A DNA stretch of 64,000 nucleotides from Delphinapterus leucas (GCF_002288925.2 NW_022098050.1:1348725-1412724); one strand, 5' to 3'; positions 23,705 through 35,010 are shown, counted from the stretch's first letter. Made by a program: numbers and translations. Notes: a model not told the origin generated them from the letters alone.

Positions 23705-24600
23705 TTTCCTGCCTAGAGAAGTTCCTTTAGCATTTGCTGTAAAACTGGTTTGGTAGTGCTGAATTCTCTTAAGGTTTGCTTGTCTGTAAAGGTTTTAATT
23801 TCACCATCGAATCTGAATGAGATCCTGCTGGGTAGAGTAATCTTGGTTGTAGGTTTTTCCCTTTCATCACTTTAAGTATGTCCTGCCACTCCCTCCGGCT
23901 TGCAGAGTTTCTGCTGAAAGATCAGCTGTTAACCTTATGGGGATTTTCTTGTATGTTATTTGTTGCTTTTCCCTTACTGCTTTTAATATTTTTTCTTTTT
24001 ATTTAAATTTTGATAGTTTGATTAATATGTGTCTTGACATGTTTCTCCTTGGATTTATCCTGTATGGGACTCTCTGAGCTTCCTGGACTTGATTGACTAT
24101 TTCCTTTCCCATGTTAGGGAAGTTTTCAACTATAATCTCTTCAGATATTTTCTCAGTTCCTTTCTTTTTCTCTTCTTCTTCTGGGACCCCTGTTATTCAG
24201 ATGTTGGTGTGTTTAATGTTGTCCCAGAGGTCTCTGAGACTGTTCTCAATTCTTTTCATTCTTTCTTCTTTTTTTCTGCTCTGCAGTAGTTATCTCCACT
24301 GTTTTATATTCCAGGTCACTTATTCGTTCTTCTGCCTCAGTTATTCTGCTATTGATTCCTTCTAGAGAATTTTTAATTTGATTTATTGTGTTGTTCATCA
24401 TTGTTTGTTTGCTCTTTAGTTCTTCTAGGTCCTTGTTAAACGTTTCTTTTCTCCATTGTATTTCCAAGATTTTAGATCATCTTTATTGTCATTACTCTGA
24501 ATTCTTTTTCAGGTAGGCTGCCTCTTTCCTCTTCATTTGTTTGGTCTGGTGGGTTTTTACCTTGCTCCTTCATCTGTTGTGTGTTTCTCTGTCTTCTCAT
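23705..24600 (-). pseudogene. L1-B ORF1 remnant
   Basis: It is upstream of ORF2 with the usual short spacer. The start at 24600 matches L1-C ORF1 at 31442, and both open with Met and a basic stretch. An open piece at 24467-24246 carries INSRITEAEERISDLEYKTV, the coiled-coil signature of L1 ORF1. The rest is frameshifted. Confidence 0.85.
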
Positions 24601-26566
24601 TTTGCTTTACTTACTGTGTTTGGGGTTTCCTTTTCACAGGCTGCAGGTTTGTAGTTCCCATTGTTTTTGGTGTCTGCCCCCAGTGGGTAAGGTTGGTTCA
24701 GTGGCTTGTGTAGGGTTCCTGGTGGAGGGAATTGGTGCCTGTGTTCTGGTGGATGAGGCTGGTCTTGTCCTTCTGTTGGGCAGGGCCTTGTCCAGTGGTG
24801 TGTTTTGGGGTGTCTGTGAACTTAGTATGACTTTAGGCCACCTCTCTGCTAATGGGTGGGATTGTGTTCCTATCTTGGTAGTTGTTTGGTATGGGGCGTC
24901 CAGCACTGGAGGTTGCTGGCCATTGGGTGGAGCTTGGTCTTAGTGTTGAGGCGGAGATCTCTGGGAGAGATCTTGCTGATTGATATTACGTGGGGCCTGG
25001 AGGTCTCTGGTGGTCCAGTGTACTGAATTCAGCTCTCCCATCTCAGAGTCTCAGGCCTGACACCAAGCTGGAGCACCAAGACCCTGTCAGCCACTCGCCT
25101 CAGAAGAAAAGGTAGAGAAAAAGAAAGAAAAAAAATTAAAAATATAAAATAAAATAAAACAATTAAAATGAAATATTTATAAAATAACAGAAAAACAAGA
25201 AGAGAGCAACTAAACCAATATCAAATCCACGAATGATAACAAGCGCTAAAAACTGTACTAAGATAGACATAAAAGTCAGAAACAAATCAGATGCAGAAAG
25301 CAAACCCCAAGTCTACAGTTGCTCCCAAAGTCCACTGCCTCAAATTTTGGTTGATTCGTTTTCTGCTCAGGTATTCCACAGATGCAGGGTACCTCAAGTT
25401 GATTGTGGGGATTAATCTGCTGCTCCTGAGGCTGCATGGAGAAATTTCTCTTTCTCTTCTTTGTTCACATAGCTCCTGGGGTTCAGCTTTGGTTTTGACC
25501 CCACCTCTGTGTGTAGGTTGCCCTCAGGCTTCTGTTCCCACCCAGACAGGAGGGGGTTAAAGCAGCGGCTGATTAGGGGGCTCTGGCTCACTCAGGCCAG
25601 GGGGAGGGAGGGGTATGGTAGTTATAATTGGAATGTGGGGCAAGCCTGCTGTGGCAGAGGCCAGCATGACACTGCAGCAGCCTGAGACGTGCCATGTGTT
25701 CTCCTGGGGAAGTTTCCCTGAATAATGGAACCCTGGCAGTGGTGAGCTGCGTAGGCTCCTGGGGGAGGCAGCGTGTAGATAGTGACCTGTGCTTGCACAC
25801 AGGATTCTTGGGGGCTGCAGCAGTAGCGTTAGCATTTCATGCCCGACTCTGGTGTCTGAGCTGATAGCCATGGCTCGTGCCCATCTCTGGAGCTCATTTA
25901 GGTGGTGCTCTGCCTTCTGTGGGCAGACAGAGAAGGAATCCTCTCTTCGCGCACCCTGAAACAATGGTTTCTTGCCTCTTAGGCAGGTCCAGAGTTTTTC
26001 CCAGACTCCCTCCCGGCTAGCCGTGGCACACTAACCCCCTGCTGGCTGTGTTGATGCCACCAACCCCAGTCCTCTCCCTGCTCTCCGACCGAAGCCCGAG
26101 CCTCAGCTCCCAGCCTCCACCCACCCCGGCAGGTGAGCAGACAAGCCTCTCAGGCTGGTGAGTGCTGGTCAGCACCTATCCTGTGGGTTAGGAATCTCTG
26201 CTTTGTACTCTGCACCCCTGTTGCTGCACTCTCCTCCTTGGCTCTGAAGCTTCCCCCTCACCCTGCCCATCCCCCATCTCCACCAGTGAAGTGGTTTCCT
26301 AGTGCATGGAAGTTTTTCCTCCTTCACAGCTCCCTCCCAAAGGTGCAGGTCCCGTCCCTATTCTTTTGTCTCTGTTTTTTCTTTTTTCTTTTGTCCTACC
26401 CAGGTATGTGGGGATTTTCTTGTTTTTTGGGAAGTCTGATGTCTTCTGCCAGCATTCAGTAGGTGTTCTGTAGGAGTTGTTCCATATGTAGATGTATTGT
26501 TGATGTATTTGTGGGGAGGAAGGTGATCTCCACATCTTACTCCTCTGCCATCTTGAAGGTCTCCCC
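24601..26566 (-). promoter_or_regulatory. L1-B 5' UTR / internal promoter
   Basis: About 1.97 kb between the element tip and ORF1, twice as long as the L1-C 5' UTR. The inner part has an AT-rich stretch at 25100-25220 and the outer part is GC-richer. Open frames across 24581-25964 on both strands overlap each other and match no L1 protein, so I treat them as chance frames. Confidence 0.75.
26547..26555 (-). promoter_or_regulatory. YY1-like site at L1-B 5' tip
   Basis: Plus-strand GCCATCTTG, sense CAAGATGGC, about 12 bases inside the 5' end. In human L1 a YY1 site at this place sets the transcription start. The function here is inferred from position and sequence. Confidence 0.75.
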
Positions 26567-26964
26567 TCTGCCTATGTTTTCTCTAGGAATTTTATAGTAT
26601 CTGGTCTTTGATTTAGGTGTTTAATCGATTTTGAGTTTATTTTGGTATATGGTGTTAAAGAATGTTCTAATTTCATTTTTTTTTTACCTGTAGCTGTCCA
26701 GTTTTCCCCACACCACTTATTGAAGAGACTGTCTTTTCTCCAGTGTGTTGTCTTGCCTCCTTTATTGTACGTTGATTGACCATAGGTGCGTGGGTTTATT
26801 TCCTGGTTTTCTATCCTGTTCCCTTGATCTATATTTCTCTTTTTGTGTCTTGATTACTTTGTAGTATAGTCTGAAGTGAGGGAGCTTGATTCCTCCAGCT
26901 CATTTCTTTTTCTCAAGATTGCGTTGGCTATTCGGGGTCTTTGATGTCTCCATACGAATTTTAA

Positions 26965-27280
26965 GGGGCTTCTCTGGTGGCACAGTGGTTGAGAATCTCC
27001 CTGCTAATGCGGGGGACATGGGTTCGAGCCCTGGTCTTGGAGGATCCCACATGCCACAGAGCAACTAGGCCCGTGAGCCACAACTACTGAGCCTGCGTGT
27101 CTGTAGCCTGTGCTCCACAACAGGAGAGGCCGCGGTAGTGAGAGGCCTGCACACCACGATGAAGAGTGGCCCCCGCTTGCCACAACTAGAGAAAGCCCTC
27201 GCACAGAAACGAAGACCCAACACAGCAAAAAATAAATTAATTAATTAATAAACTCCTACCAATAACATCTTCTTTAAAAA
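26965..27280 (+). mobile_element. CHR-type SINE inside L1-C
   Basis: Starts ggggcttctctggtggcaca with B box ggttcgagccc. The body joins the ctccacaacaggagaggccgcgg part and the long ccacaactagagaaagccc part, and the tail is (attaatta). Flanking L1 sequence (aattttaag on the left, ttttaagatttttaaattct on the right) looks duplicated, as expected for L1-mediated insertion. Confidence 0.92.
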
Positions 27281-27526
27281 AAATTTTTAAGATTTTTAAA
27301 TTCTAGTTCTGTGAAAAATGCCATCGGTAATTTGACAGCGATTGCATTGAATCTGTAGACTGCCTTGGGTAGCATAGTCATTTTGGCAATATTGATTCTT
27401 CTAATATAAGAACGTGGTGTATCGTTACATCTGTTTGTGTCACCTTTGATTTCTTCCATCAGGGTCTTATAGTTTTCGAGTACAGGACTTTTGTCTCCTT
27501 AGGTATGTCTATTCCTAGGTATTTAA

Positions 27527-27866
27527 TTTTTTTTAATTTATTTATTTTTGGCTGCATTGGGTCTTCGTTGCTGCACATGGGCTTTCTCTAGTTGCGGCAA
27601 GTGGGGGCTACCCTTCATTGCAGTGCGCAGGCTTCTTATTTGGTGGCTTTTCTTGTGGAGCATGGGCTCAAGGCGTGTGGGCTTCAGTAGTTGTGGCAGG
27701 CAGGCTCAGTAGTTGTGGCTCGAGGGCTGTAGAGTGCAGGCTCAGTAGTTGTGGCACACGGGCTTTGTTGCTCCGCGGCATGTGGGATCTCCCCAGAACA
27801 GGGCTCAAACCCGTGTCCCGTGCACTGACAGGCGGACTCTTAACCACTGCGCCACCGGGGAAGCCC
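27527..27866 (-). mobile_element. CHR-1-type SINE inside L1-C
   Basis: Minus-strand long-form CHR. The T-rich tail is near 27527-27550, a gggtcttcgttgctgc body follows, and the head ends at 27866 (gccaccggggaagccc). The flanks tatttaatt and tattttatt are an imperfect duplication of L1 target sequence. Confidence 0.93.
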
Positions 27867-30559
27867 TATTTTATTCCTTTTGATGTAGTGGTAAATGGGG
27901 TTGTTTCTTTAATTTCTCTTTCTGATCTTTTGTTGTTAGTGTATAGAAATGCAATAAATTTCTGTGTATTTATTATATTTCCTAGAACTTTAGCAAATTC
28001 ATTTATGAGCTTTAGTAGTTTTCTGGTAGCATCCTTAGGATTTTCTCTGTTTAGTATGATGTCATCTGCAAACAGTGACAGTTTTACTTCTTTTCTAATT
28101 TGGATTCCCTTTATTTCTTTTTCTCCTTTGATTGCCATGGCTAGGACTTTCAAAACTATGTTGAATAAGAGTGGTGAGAGGGGCGCTCCTTGTCTTGTTC
28201 CTGATCTTAGAGGAAATGCTTTCAGCTTTTCACCATTGAGTATGATGCTAGCTGTAGTCTTGTCATATATGGCTTTTATTTTGTTAAAATATGTTCCCTT
28301 TATGCCCACTTTCTGGAGAATTTTTTTCATAAATGGATGTTGAATTTTGTCAAAAGCTTTTTCTGCATCTCTTGAGACAATCATATGATTTTTATTCCTC
28401 AACTTGTTGATGTGATGTATCATACTGACTGATTTCTGGATATTGAAAAATCCTTGCACCCCTGCGATAAATCTCACTTGGTCATGGTATACGATCCTTT
28501 TAATGTGTTGTTGGATTCTATTTGCTAGTGTTTTGTTGAGGATTTTTACATTTATGTTCACCAGGGATATTGGCCTGTAATTTTCTTTTTTTGTGGTATC
28601 TTCATCTGGTTTTCATATCAGGGTGATGGTGGCCTCATAGAATAAGTTGAGGTGTATTCCTTCGTCTGCAATTTTTTGGAATAATTTCAGAAGGATAAGT
28701 GTTAACTCTTCTCTAAATGTTTGATACAGTTCGCCTGTGAAGCCATCTGGTCCTGGACTTTTGTTTGCTGGTTGTTTTAAAATTACTGATTCAATTTCAT
28801 TACTGTCAACTGGTCTGGTCATAGTTTCTATTTTTCTTCCTGGTTCAGTCCTAGGAGATTGTACCTTTCTAAGAATATGCCTGTTTCTTCTAGGTTGTCC
28901 ATTTTATCGGCATATAGTTGCTTGTAGTAGTCTCTTATGATCCTTTGTATTTCTATGGTGTCCATTATAACTTTCTCCTTTTTCATTTTGAATTTTATTG
29001 ATTTGAGCCCTCTCCCTCTTTTTCTTGATGAGCCTGGCTAAAGGTATATCAATTTTGTTTATCGTTTCAAAGAACCACTTTTAGTTTCATTGATCTTTTC
29101 ATTATTCTCTTTATCTCTATCTCATTTATTTCTGCCCTGATCTCTATGATTTATTTCCTTCTACTAACTTTGGGATTTGTTTGTTCTTTCTCTAGTTGCT
29201 TTAGGTGTAAGGTTAGATTGCCTGTTTGACATTTTTCTTGTTTCCTAAGGTGAGATTGTATTGCTGTGAACTTCACTCTTTGAACTGCTTTTGCTGCGTC
29301 TCAAAGGTGTTGGATCGTCTTCCTTTTGTTTTCATTTGTCTCTAGGTATTTTTTGATTTCCGCTTTGATTTCTTCAGTGATCCATTGGTTGTTTAGTACC
29401 ATACCATTTAGCCTCCATGTGTTTCTGTTTTTTTACAGTCTTTTTTTCTTGTAGCTGATTTCTAATCTCATAGTGTTGTGTTCGGAAAAGATCCATGATA
29501 TGATTTCTGTTTTCTTAAATTTACTGAGGCTCGCTTTGTGGCCTACTATGTAATCAATCCTAGAGAATGTTCCATGTGTACTTGAGAAGAATGTGTATTT
29601 TGCTTGTCTTGGATGGAGTACTCTATAAATATCAAGTCCATCTGGTCTAATGTGTCATTTAAGATCTGTGTTTCCTCATTGATTTTGTGTCTGGATGATC
29701 TGTCCATTGATGAAAGTTGGGTGTTAAGGTCCCCCATGTTATTGTCGATTTCTCCTTTTAAGACTGTTAGTCTTTGCCTTATATATTGAGGTGCTCCCAT
29801 GTTGGGTGCATATATATGTACAACTGTTATATCTTCTTCTCGGATTGATCCCTTAATCATTATGTAGTGTCCTTCTTTGTCTCTTGTAGCAGTCTTTAAA
29901 GTTTATTTTGTCTGATATGAGTATTGCTACTCCAGCTTTCTTTTGGTTTCCATTTGCATGGAATACCTTTTTCCATACCCTCAGTTTCAGTCTGTATGTG
30001 TCACTAGATCTGAAGTAGGTCTCTTATAGACATCATATACATGGGTCTTGTTTTTGTATACATTCAGCCAGTCCATGTCTTTTGTTTGGAACATTTAATC
30101 CATTTACATTTAACGTAATTATCTGCTATTGATTCCTTACAATACATATTGATATGTATGTTCTTATTGCCATTTTGTTAATTGTTTTGGATTTGTTTTT
30201 GTAGGTCTTTTTTCTTCCCTTACTCTTTTGTTTTCTCATGTGTTTTGATGACTAACTTTAGTGCTGTGTTTGGATTCCTTTTTCTTTTGTGTGTGTTGTC
30301 TGTTGTAGATTTTGGGGTTTTGGTTACCATGAGATTTTGATATAGCAGTCTGTATATAAACAAGATTGTTTTAAGTTGCTGGTCTTTTAATTTCAAATGC
30401 ATTTCCAATATTTTCCATTTGTACTTTCCTCAGAATTCCTGGTTGTGATATTTGTGTGTGGATGATTTCCTACATTTACTGTATGTTTTCATTTACAGGT
30501 AAGCTTCCCCATTCGTAATTTTCTTGTTTCTAGTTGTGGCCTTTTCTTTTCCTCCTAGA

Positions 30560-31442
30560 GAAGCTCCTGCAGGATTTGTTGCAAAGTTGGTCTGGTAGTG
30601 CTGAATTCTCTTAAGTTTTGATTCCTCCTTCGAATCTGAATAAGAGGCTTCCTGGGAAGAGTATTCTTGGTTGTAGGTTCTTCCCTTTCATCACTTCAAA
30701 TGTATCGTGCCACTTCCTTCTGGTCTGCAGAATTTCTGCTGGGAAATCAGCTGATAACCTTTTGTAATATCCTTGTGTGTTATTTGTTGCTTTTCTCTTG
30801 TTGCTTTCAGTATTTTTTTTCTTTATCTTTAATTTTTGTCAGTTTGGTTGCTATGTGTATCTGTGTGTTCCTCCTTGGGTTTATCCTGCCTGGGACTTAC
30901 TGCGTTTCCTGGACTTTGGTGACTGTTCCCATTCCCATGTTAGGGAAATTTTCAGCCATTATCTCTTTTGATATTTTCTCAGGTCCTTTCTCTCTCTCTT
31001 CTCCTTCTGGGACCCCTATAATGCAAATGTTTGTGTGTTTAATGCTGTCCCAGAGGTCTCCTAGGCTGTCCTTATTTCTTTTCATTGCTTTTTCTTTATT
31101 CTGTTCCGTGTCTGTGATTTCCACTATTCTGTCTTCCAGCTCACTTATCTGTTCTTCTGCCTCAATTATTCTGCTATTGATTCTTTCTAGTGTGTTTTTC
31201 ATTTCAGTTATTGTATTTTTCATGTCTCTTCATGTGTTCTTTAGTTTTTCTAGGTCCTTGTCAAACATTTCTTGTATCTTCTCCATCTGTGCCTCCATTC
31301 TTTTTCCAAGGTCTTGGATCATCTTTACTGTCATTACTTTGAATTCTTTTTCAGGTAGGTTGCCTATCTCCACTTCACTTAGTTGTTCTTCTGGGGTTTT
31401 ATCTGGTTCCTTCATCTGGGACATATTCCTCTGCCTTCTCAT
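30560..31442 (-). pseudogene. L1-C ORF1 remnant
   Basis: Start at 31442 with MRRQRNMSQMKEPDKTPEEQ. Two open pieces (31442-31230 and 31223-30897) together show the coiled coil (INSRIIEAEEQISELEDRIV) and the start of the RNA-binding part. A frameshift separates them near 31225. Confidence 0.85.
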
Positions 31443-32388
31443 TTTGTCTGACTTTCTGTGATTATGGTTTCTGTTCCATAGGCTGCAGGGTTGTAGTTCT
31501 TCTTGCTTCTGCTGTCTGCCCCCTGGTGGATGAGGCTGTCTGAGAGGCTTGTGTAGGCTTCTTGGTGGGAGGTACTAGGTCCTCCCCACTGGTGGGTAGA
31601 GCTGGATCTTGTCCCTGTGGTGAGCAGGGCTGTGTCAAGTGTTGTTTTTATCAGGCAGCTGTGTGCTCAGGAAGACTTTAAGCAGTCTTTCTGCTGATGG
31701 GTGGTACTGTGTCCCCACTCTGTTGGATGTTTGGCCTGAGGCATCTCAGCACTGGAGCCCACAGGCTGTTGGGTGGGGCCAGGTTTTGGTGAGAAAATGG
31801 CGGCCTCCAGGAGAGCTCACACCAATGCGTGCTCCCCAGAACTTCTACCACCAGTGTCTTTGTCCCCACAGTGAGCCACAGCTGCTTTTTATCCTGCAGG
31901 AGACCCTCTAATACTAGCAGGTAGGTTAGGCCCAGACTTTTTTCCCTGGATTCTGGTGCACATGAGAACTTGTGTGTGCCCTCCAAGAATGGAGTTTCAC
32001 TTTTCCCCCTGTCCTGTTGGATTCCTGCAATCAAGCCCTGCTGCCTTCAAAGCCAGATTCTCTGGGGGCTCCTCCTCCCATTGCTGGACCTCCAGGCTGG
32101 GGAGCCTGACGTGAGTCTCAGAACTTTGACTCCTGTGGGAGATCATCTATGGTATAATTATTTTCCAGTTTGTGTGTCACCTACCCAGTGTGTATGGGAT
32201 TTGATTTTTTGCAATTGCACCCTTCCTACAGTCTTTTTTGGGCTTCTTCTTTGTCTTTGAATTCAGGATATCTTTTTTGGTAGGTTCTAGCAGGTTTTTT
32301 GGTCAGTGGTTGCTCAGCAGCTTGTTGTGGTTTTGGTGTTTTTGTGAGGGGATGAGCTCACGTCCTTCTTCTCTGCCATCTTGTCTCT
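31443..32388 (-). promoter_or_regulatory. L1-C 5' UTR / internal promoter
   Basis: About 0.95 kb, GC-richer than the rest, ending with a YY1-like motif. Open frames on both strands here do not correspond to L1 proteins. Confidence 0.75.
32375..32383 (-). promoter_or_regulatory. YY1-like site at L1-C 5' tip
   Basis: Plus-strand GCCATCTTG (sense CAAGATGGC) a few bases inside the 5' end, as in L1-B. Confidence 0.7.
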
Positions 32389-32410
32389 AAATAGAACTCT
32401 TAAAAATGTC

Positions 32411-32460
32411 ACATATATATAATATACATACATATATATGTATATATACATAAACATATA
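32411..32460. repeat. AT/CA-rich microsatellite
   Basis: Run of catatata/tatatata words immediately outside the 5' end of L1-C. Confidence 0.85.
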
Positions 32461-32465
32461 GATAG

Positions 32466-32940
32466 ACTGATACAGAGATCTTATAGCTTTCACTTACAAA
32501 TTTCGTCAATGTCTCAGGTATAATAATACAAAATTAAAAAGAATAAATGGATCCAAATTATGTTTCTTGCAGATAGACTAAGTTAAGGTTACCTGCTCAG
32601 AAGGCCAGAGTTTTTGCTAAAGAATTGTATTTGACTGCTGTAAGCATTTTTTAGAAAAACTTTTTTTGGAGTCATTTTGTCTATGTAGAGCTTCTGCATA
32701 CCAATCAAAGAATGCATTTCATTGTCTCTTTAATGTTTAAGATCCTCTCTTTTGAAGGGTGCCCCATAATGTGGAATTACCTAAGTTAACATTTCCCCAC
32801 AGTGGCCACTATAATTGCAAATTATCCAAAAGTTCACCCATTTTCCAAAAAGGCACAAGATCCTGGTTCATAGTGAGTATAGATATAGGAAGCAGGAATT
32901 TTTGAGAGAAGTAGAGAATTTTAGACCAGGTGGAACCCAT
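32466..32940 (-). pseudogene. ERV gag-like N-terminal remnant
   Basis: On the minus strand, about 300 bases after the primer-binding site, an ATG at 32940 opens a frame beginning Met-Gly, the usual myristoylation start of retroviral Gag. The frame runs about 40 codons before a stop, and disrupted sequence continues toward the L1-C insertion at 32388. I recognise no later gag domain, so the call rests on position and the Met-Gly start. Confidence 0.4.
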
Positions 32941-33241
32941 CTTTGCCTTTAGATTTCCTAAACCCCAAATAACCTATGGGGAGCCTGGTAATCCTATTGC
33001 TCCCTAAAACCCAGGGAATCACAGGTTTCTCCCTTTATAGACAGAAGGATGACTTACCAAGAAACTTCAACAAACAAAATACAGCTATGCACAATAAAGT
33101 CAGAGAGCTCAAAAGGCAAAGAGAGCAGAGCTCAGATCCAAGAGAGACTACCCTCAAACTCCGGGTTTGGCATAAAGCAGTGAGCTCAGTGAGCCCTGTG
33201 GGTACCAGCACCTTTTGCTCAGAGTTGTTGAGGGTCTTTGG

Positions 33242-33259
33242 GTCCCACTTCTGATGCCA
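33242..33259 (-). other. Retroviral primer-binding site, tRNA-Leu-like
   Basis: Minus-strand TGGCATCAGAAGTGGGAC starts 5 bases after the LTR end. It is complementary to the 3' end of a leucine tRNA with about three mismatches, judged from memory of tRNA-Leu. Leucine tRNA primes ERV-L-type elements. Confidence 0.65.
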
Positions 33260-33264
33260 GAAAG

Positions 33265-33711
33265 TGTCAAAAATCCAGAAATAGCAAAATTTAAACCAAC
33301 AAATCAATGAGTAGTACTTAAGTAAGTGTTTATTGTGCACGTAACGTAAGAACAGTTCACAAACTGGGAGCTTCTGAACTCAAAGACTGATATGAAGCTC
33401 AGGGACATTAATTTACAGCATGGCTTATAAAGTAGAAATGAGGAAGTTTTTAACCTTTTCAATGATTGGTTATTACTGTAGGGGTTTCCAGATGGCCGTG
33501 GATTGGTTAAAAGTGATTTTCTCATACCATTTTTAGGAAGATGACTTGTTTCTTTTATGATTATCAGAGGCATTTACAAGACGTAATCTAAGTTAAATTT
33601 CACTTATGTTCATGAAATAAGCTAGATTTAGTTTTACTTACATGGCTTCAATGGTTTTGTCTGCTCAGGGAATTCTTAAGTCTGGTCTCAGTTTTGTGTT
33701 TAATTTTAACA
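33265..33711 (-). mobile_element. ERV 5' LTR, 447 bp
   Basis: Minus-strand sequence beginning TGTT and ending GACA, i.e. with TG/CA ends. A TATA-like box (ttataaa on the plus strand, 33425-33431) and an AATAAA polyadenylation signal (33329-33334) lie about 90 bases apart in the right order. The primer-binding site follows. These make a well-formed LTR with U3, R and U5 parts. An open frame of 89 codons here is a chance frame. Confidence 0.75.
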
Positions 33712-33959
33712 CTATCATGTAAACTTTTGGTAGAAATATATCATCACTTGTACCCACATAAAATTAAACAGAGCCACACCATATTTATATCTGTATATAA
33801 TCTACACTTTACTGTACATCTGAATTTATGATTCAGCTAATTACTTAGGTCATTATAGATATTTAATTTCTTGAATGTATTTTTTAATATCATATTAAGC
33901 TCCTGTTATTATTAAAGCTTGTTATTATTAGTATAAAGTCCTGACTAAGAGAGTTTTTT
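33712..33959. other. No feature seen
   Basis: AT-rich DNA flanking the LTR; the ERV host flank. Confidence 0.4.
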
Positions 33960-33971
33960 CATATTACTTTT

Positions 33972-34179
33972 TTTTTTTTTTTTTTTTGCGGTACGTGGGC
34001 CTCTCACTGTTGTGGCCTCTCCCGTTGCGGAGCACAGGCTCCGGACGTGCAGGCTCAGCGGCCATGGCTCACGGGCCTAGCCGCTCCGCGGCATGTGGGA
34101 TCTTCCCGGACGGGGGCACGAACCCATGTCCCCTGCATCGGCAGGTGGACTCTCAACCACTGCGCCACCAGGGAAGCCC
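33972..34179 (-). mobile_element. Short cetacean CHR SINE
   Basis: Minus-strand short-form CHR: T tail at 33972-33987, body gcggtacgtgggcctctcac, head ending at 34179. A 12-bp target-site duplication, catattactttt, lies at 33960-33971 and 34180-34191. Confidence 0.97.
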
Positions 34180-34329
34180 CATATTACTTTTACATAAGAA
34201 TCTCAGATTGACCTCATCACCTTTATAACCAAGACTCCAAGGCCCACCATGAGAAGGCTGGTGGGCAGATATGTCTTAATACATACAGTAGAATGCTATC
34301 TAAAAAGTGTTTTCTCCTATTTGGGAGTA

Positions 34330-34855
34330 TATTGATTTCTTCTTTCTGCTGTAATAAGTTACTGCAAATGTACCAGCGTAACATAACATAAATTTATTAT
34401 CTCACAGTTCTGGTGGTAAGAAGTCCTAAAATCAAGATGTTAGCAAGACTGTGCTCCTTCCAGAGCCTCTAGGGAAGAATCCATTTTCTTGCCTTTTCCA
34501 GCCTCTAGAAGCCAATGGCATTCCTTGATTTATGGCCCCTTCCTCTATCTTCAAATATCTTCAAATCTCTCCCTCCTTCTCCTTTTCCTTCTCCCTCTCC
34601 CCCTCTCCAATCTCTGCTTCTGTCCTAACATCTCCTCCTCTGACGCTGACCCTCCTGCCACCCTCTTATAAGGACCCTTGTGGTTATATTAAGCCTACCT
34701 GGGTCATCCAAAATAATCTCATCTCAAGGTCCTTAACTTAATCTCACCTGTAAAGTCCCTTTTGCCATGTAAGGTAACATATCCACAGCTTCTAGGAATT
34801 GGGACATGGGCTTCTTTGGGGTAGGGCATTATTCTGCCTACCATAGGGGGGTTAT
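34330..34855 (+). repeat. Ancient interspersed repeat
   Basis: The order (taacataaatttattatctcacagttctgg ... ccagagcctctagggaagaatccattttcttgcc ... cttataaggacccttgtggtt ... tagggcattattc) follows a widespread old mammalian repeat. I think it is of L1M 3'-end type, but the family name is not certain. A C/T-rich patch lies at 34565-34670. Confidence 0.55.
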
Positions 34856-34907
34856 TTCCCAGTACACTTATCAACTGTGAAAAATTCTTTTCATTTCTTT
34901 TTTTTCT

Positions 34908-35010
34908 TTCACATATATTTCCTGATCACCTACTAGGCACCTAGTCGAAGGCACTAGGCAGATACTGAAGGCACTGTCCCTGTTATAAGGAAGCCAGATG
35001 TCTATTAATA
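34908..35010 (+). repeat. Ancient dispersed repeat (L2-like)
   Basis: Pattern gatcacctactaggcaccta ... ggcagatactgaaggcactgtccctgttataaggaagcc. Confidence 0.5.

Larger units (their letters stand above)
19515..26566 (-). mobile_element. L1-B: full-length LINE-1, minus strand
   Basis: About 7.05 kb, complete from 3' UTR (19515) to 5' tip (26566). The sense 5' end begins ggagaccttcaagatggcag, the typical cetartiodactyl L1 start, with a YY1-like motif. The order is 5' UTR 26566-24601, ORF1 24600 to about 23705, ORF2 23654 to about 19840, then 3' UTR. It is the best preserved L1 here: long open pieces remain in ORF2 and the RT motif FADD is intact. Several stops and frameshifts still make both ORFs non-functional. 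No target-site duplication was found. Its 5' tip abuts the interior of another L1 (L1-C). Confidence 0.95.
26567..30173 (-). pseudogene. L1-C ORF2, truncated and SINE-interrupted
   Basis: The start at 30173 is homologous to that of L1-B (23654). Reverse transcriptase pieces lie at 28822-28613 ([20 protein letters not shown]) and 28561-27866, with [17 protein letters not shown]. An endonuclease-C-terminal piece is at 29860-29546. The C-terminal cysteine segment is absent because of the break at 26567. Two SINEs add about 650 bases inside the gene. Not functional. Confidence 0.9.
26567..32388 (-). mobile_element. L1-C: LINE-1 lacking its 3' end, minus strand
   Basis: Starts abruptly at 26567 inside ORF2, at the position matching about 20717 in L1-B. 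It then continues through ORF2 (to 30173), ORF1 (to 31442) and a 5' UTR ending near 32388 with a YY1-like motif. The roughly 1.2 kb 3' part (ORF2 C-terminus and 3' UTR) is missing. Two SINEs (26965-27280 and 27527-27866) interrupt it, each close to an apparent duplication of L1 sequence. Many stops and frameshifts are present. It is older than the SINEs and, if truly nested, older than L1-B. Confidence 0.92.

Noticed and set aside
24581..25964. Open frames of 89-135 codons on both strands
   Set aside because: They overlap one another in the L1-B 5' UTR and match no L1 or host protein I know.
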